Below, piece after piece: positions 11,433 through 11,762 of a DNA stretch of 11,762 nt. Under the pieces are notes generated by a model. That model was given only the letters and a program-made list of their open reading frames with translations, was not told the origin of the DNA and did not search any database. Position numbers and translations under genes: made by a program. Source of the DNA: Candidatus Izemoplasmatales bacterium (GTDB taxonomy: Bacteria > Bacillota_I > Bacilli_A > Izemoplasmatales > Hujiaoplasmataceae); assembly GCA_028702245.1 (NCBI GenBank), contig JAQVPE010000012.1:1-11762 (forward strand), written 5' to 3'. Position 1 is the first letter of the stretch. Each line of letters starts with the position of its first letter.

Positions 11433-11467
11433 TTACTATATACAAGTATATAGTAAAAGGGTAAAAT
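11433..11467 (+). promoter_or_regulatory. Transposase promoter overlapping a 24-bp palindrome
   Basis: Two perfect 11-base arms (11433-11443 and 11446-11456) flank a central AA. TATACA (11439-11444), inside the left arm, is a possible -35, spaced 17 bases from TAAAAT (11462-11467). Binding of a protein to the palindrome would block this promoter. Confidence 0.6.
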
Positions 11468-11485
11468 AGCGACAGGTGATCGCAA

Positions 11486-11762
11486 ATGATGACGAAGAAA
11501 GAAGATACAAGTAGAGACAATATCCAAATGATCAGCGTCGAATCAATGGTTCCCGAGAAACATCTGGTGCGAAAGATCGAGAGCGTGATCGATTTTGAGT
11601 TTGTGAGAGACTTGGTAAAGGATTTGTATTCCGAGAGTAAAGGGAGACCGTCGATCGATCCGGTAGTTCTGATAAAGATCGTATTCATCCAGTTCATCTT
11701 TGGGATCAGATCGATGCGACAAACGATCAAGGACATTGAGGTCAATGTGGCATACAGATGGT
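11486..11762 (+). CDS. IS1182-family transposase, N-terminal part (runs off right edge)
   Basis: The first 92 codons of a DDE transposase of the IS1182 family. The N-terminus is characteristic: ISVESMVPEKHLVRKIES (residues 16-33), FEFVRDLVKDLYSESKGRPS (37-56) and DPVVLIKIVFIQFIFGIRSM (58-77) followed by RQTIKDIEVNVAYRW. This is the DUF772-type N-terminal domain; the catalytic DDE core lies beyond the window. AGGTGAT at 11474-11480 is five bases before the ATG at 11486; a second ATG follows directly. No internal stop is seen in the visible part, so the copy may be intact. A 113-codon open frame on the opposite strand is only its antisense. Confidence 0.92.
   Translation, partial: MMTKKEDTSRDNIQMISVESMVPEKHLVRKIESVIDFEFVRDLVKDLYSESKGRPSIDPVVLIKIVFIQFIFGIRSMRQTIKDIEVNVAYRW

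Larger units (their letters stand above)
11359..11762 (+). mobile_element. Left part of an IS1182-family insertion sequence
   Basis: The transposase start at 11486 identifies the element; it continues beyond the window. The left boundary is not certain because the right end is missing and the terminal inverted repeat cannot be compared; I place it just after the hairpin at 11337-11357. The 130 bases before the transposase hold a second stem-loop, a DnaA-box match and a long palindrome. Confidence 0.6.

Noticed and set aside
11404..11456. Replication origin suggested by the DnaA box and nearby palindrome
   Set aside because: Only one box is present, no dnaA/dnaN genes or AT-rich unwinding element are nearby, and the site is inside an insertion sequence.
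11404..11745. 113-codon open frame on the minus strand
   Set aside because: It is antisense to the transposase start, has no ribosome-binding site and resembles no family; the plus strand carries a recognisable IS1182 transposase.
1..11762. Mycoplasma-type code with TGA as tryptophan
   Set aside because: NusG-II, ylbF, DegV, PadR, DUF523 and def all end naturally at TGA, several directly before terminators, and tryptophan is read from TGG.

Overview
The window comes from a low-to-moderate G+C Gram-positive-type bacterium, most likely an anaerobe of the Firmicutes/Mollicutes-related branch (an Izemoplasmatales- or Erysipelotrichia-like lineage is my guess; there is no rRNA here to settle it). 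Supporting signs are Firmicute-style gene content (ylbF-ylbG, rpsP-khpA, YwzB-like DUF1146, PadR with a membrane partner, DegV), a flavodiiron oxygen/NO reductase, a pullulanase, strong sigma-A-type promoters and AGGTGA(T) Shine-Dalgarno sites. TGA is used as a stop in many genes, so the Mycoplasma code is not in use.

Layout. 1-1576 (minus): CCA-adding enzyme followed four bases later by the start of a type I pullulanase that runs off the left edge. 1651-2265 (plus): a YigZ/IMPACT-family protein with its own promoter and terminator. 2287-4814: a redox/flavinylation cluster consisting of a NusG-domain-II membrane protein and a coupled DUF1146 membrane protein (minus), a divergent ApbE-type FMN transferase lipoprotein (plus), and a convergent Gx/heptaprenyl-diphosphate-synthase-component-I-like membrane protein (minus). 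This gene set recurs in loci for extracytosolic flavinylation and extracellular electron transfer. 4861-6548 (minus): one transcription unit, DegV then PadR then a two-TM HAAS-like protein, from a consensus promoter to a perfect-palindrome terminator. 6612-7678 (minus): rpsP, khpA and a DUF523 gene. 7700-8332 (minus): ylbF-ylbG. 8512-9156 (plus): peptide deformylase with promoter and terminator. 9157-10419 (minus): flavodiiron protein. 10372-10670 holds no gene but has a stem-loop and repeated operator-like motifs. 10671-11283 (minus): a visibly AT-rich mazEF toxin-antitoxin pair. 11337-11762: hairpins, a DnaA-box match, a long palindrome and the 5' end of an IS1182-family transposase that runs off the right edge.

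The left three quarters is mostly chromosomal housekeeping plus a redox module; the last ~1.2 kb is accessory DNA. Points most worth a second look: the NusG-II gene appears to start at an AUC codon; the flavinylation set is split over three promoters without a visible flavinylation target; most promoters leave leaders of only about 9-15 nt made up almost entirely of an AGGTGA(T) site; and the IS end is densely structured. I see no CRISPR array, tRNA or rRNA.
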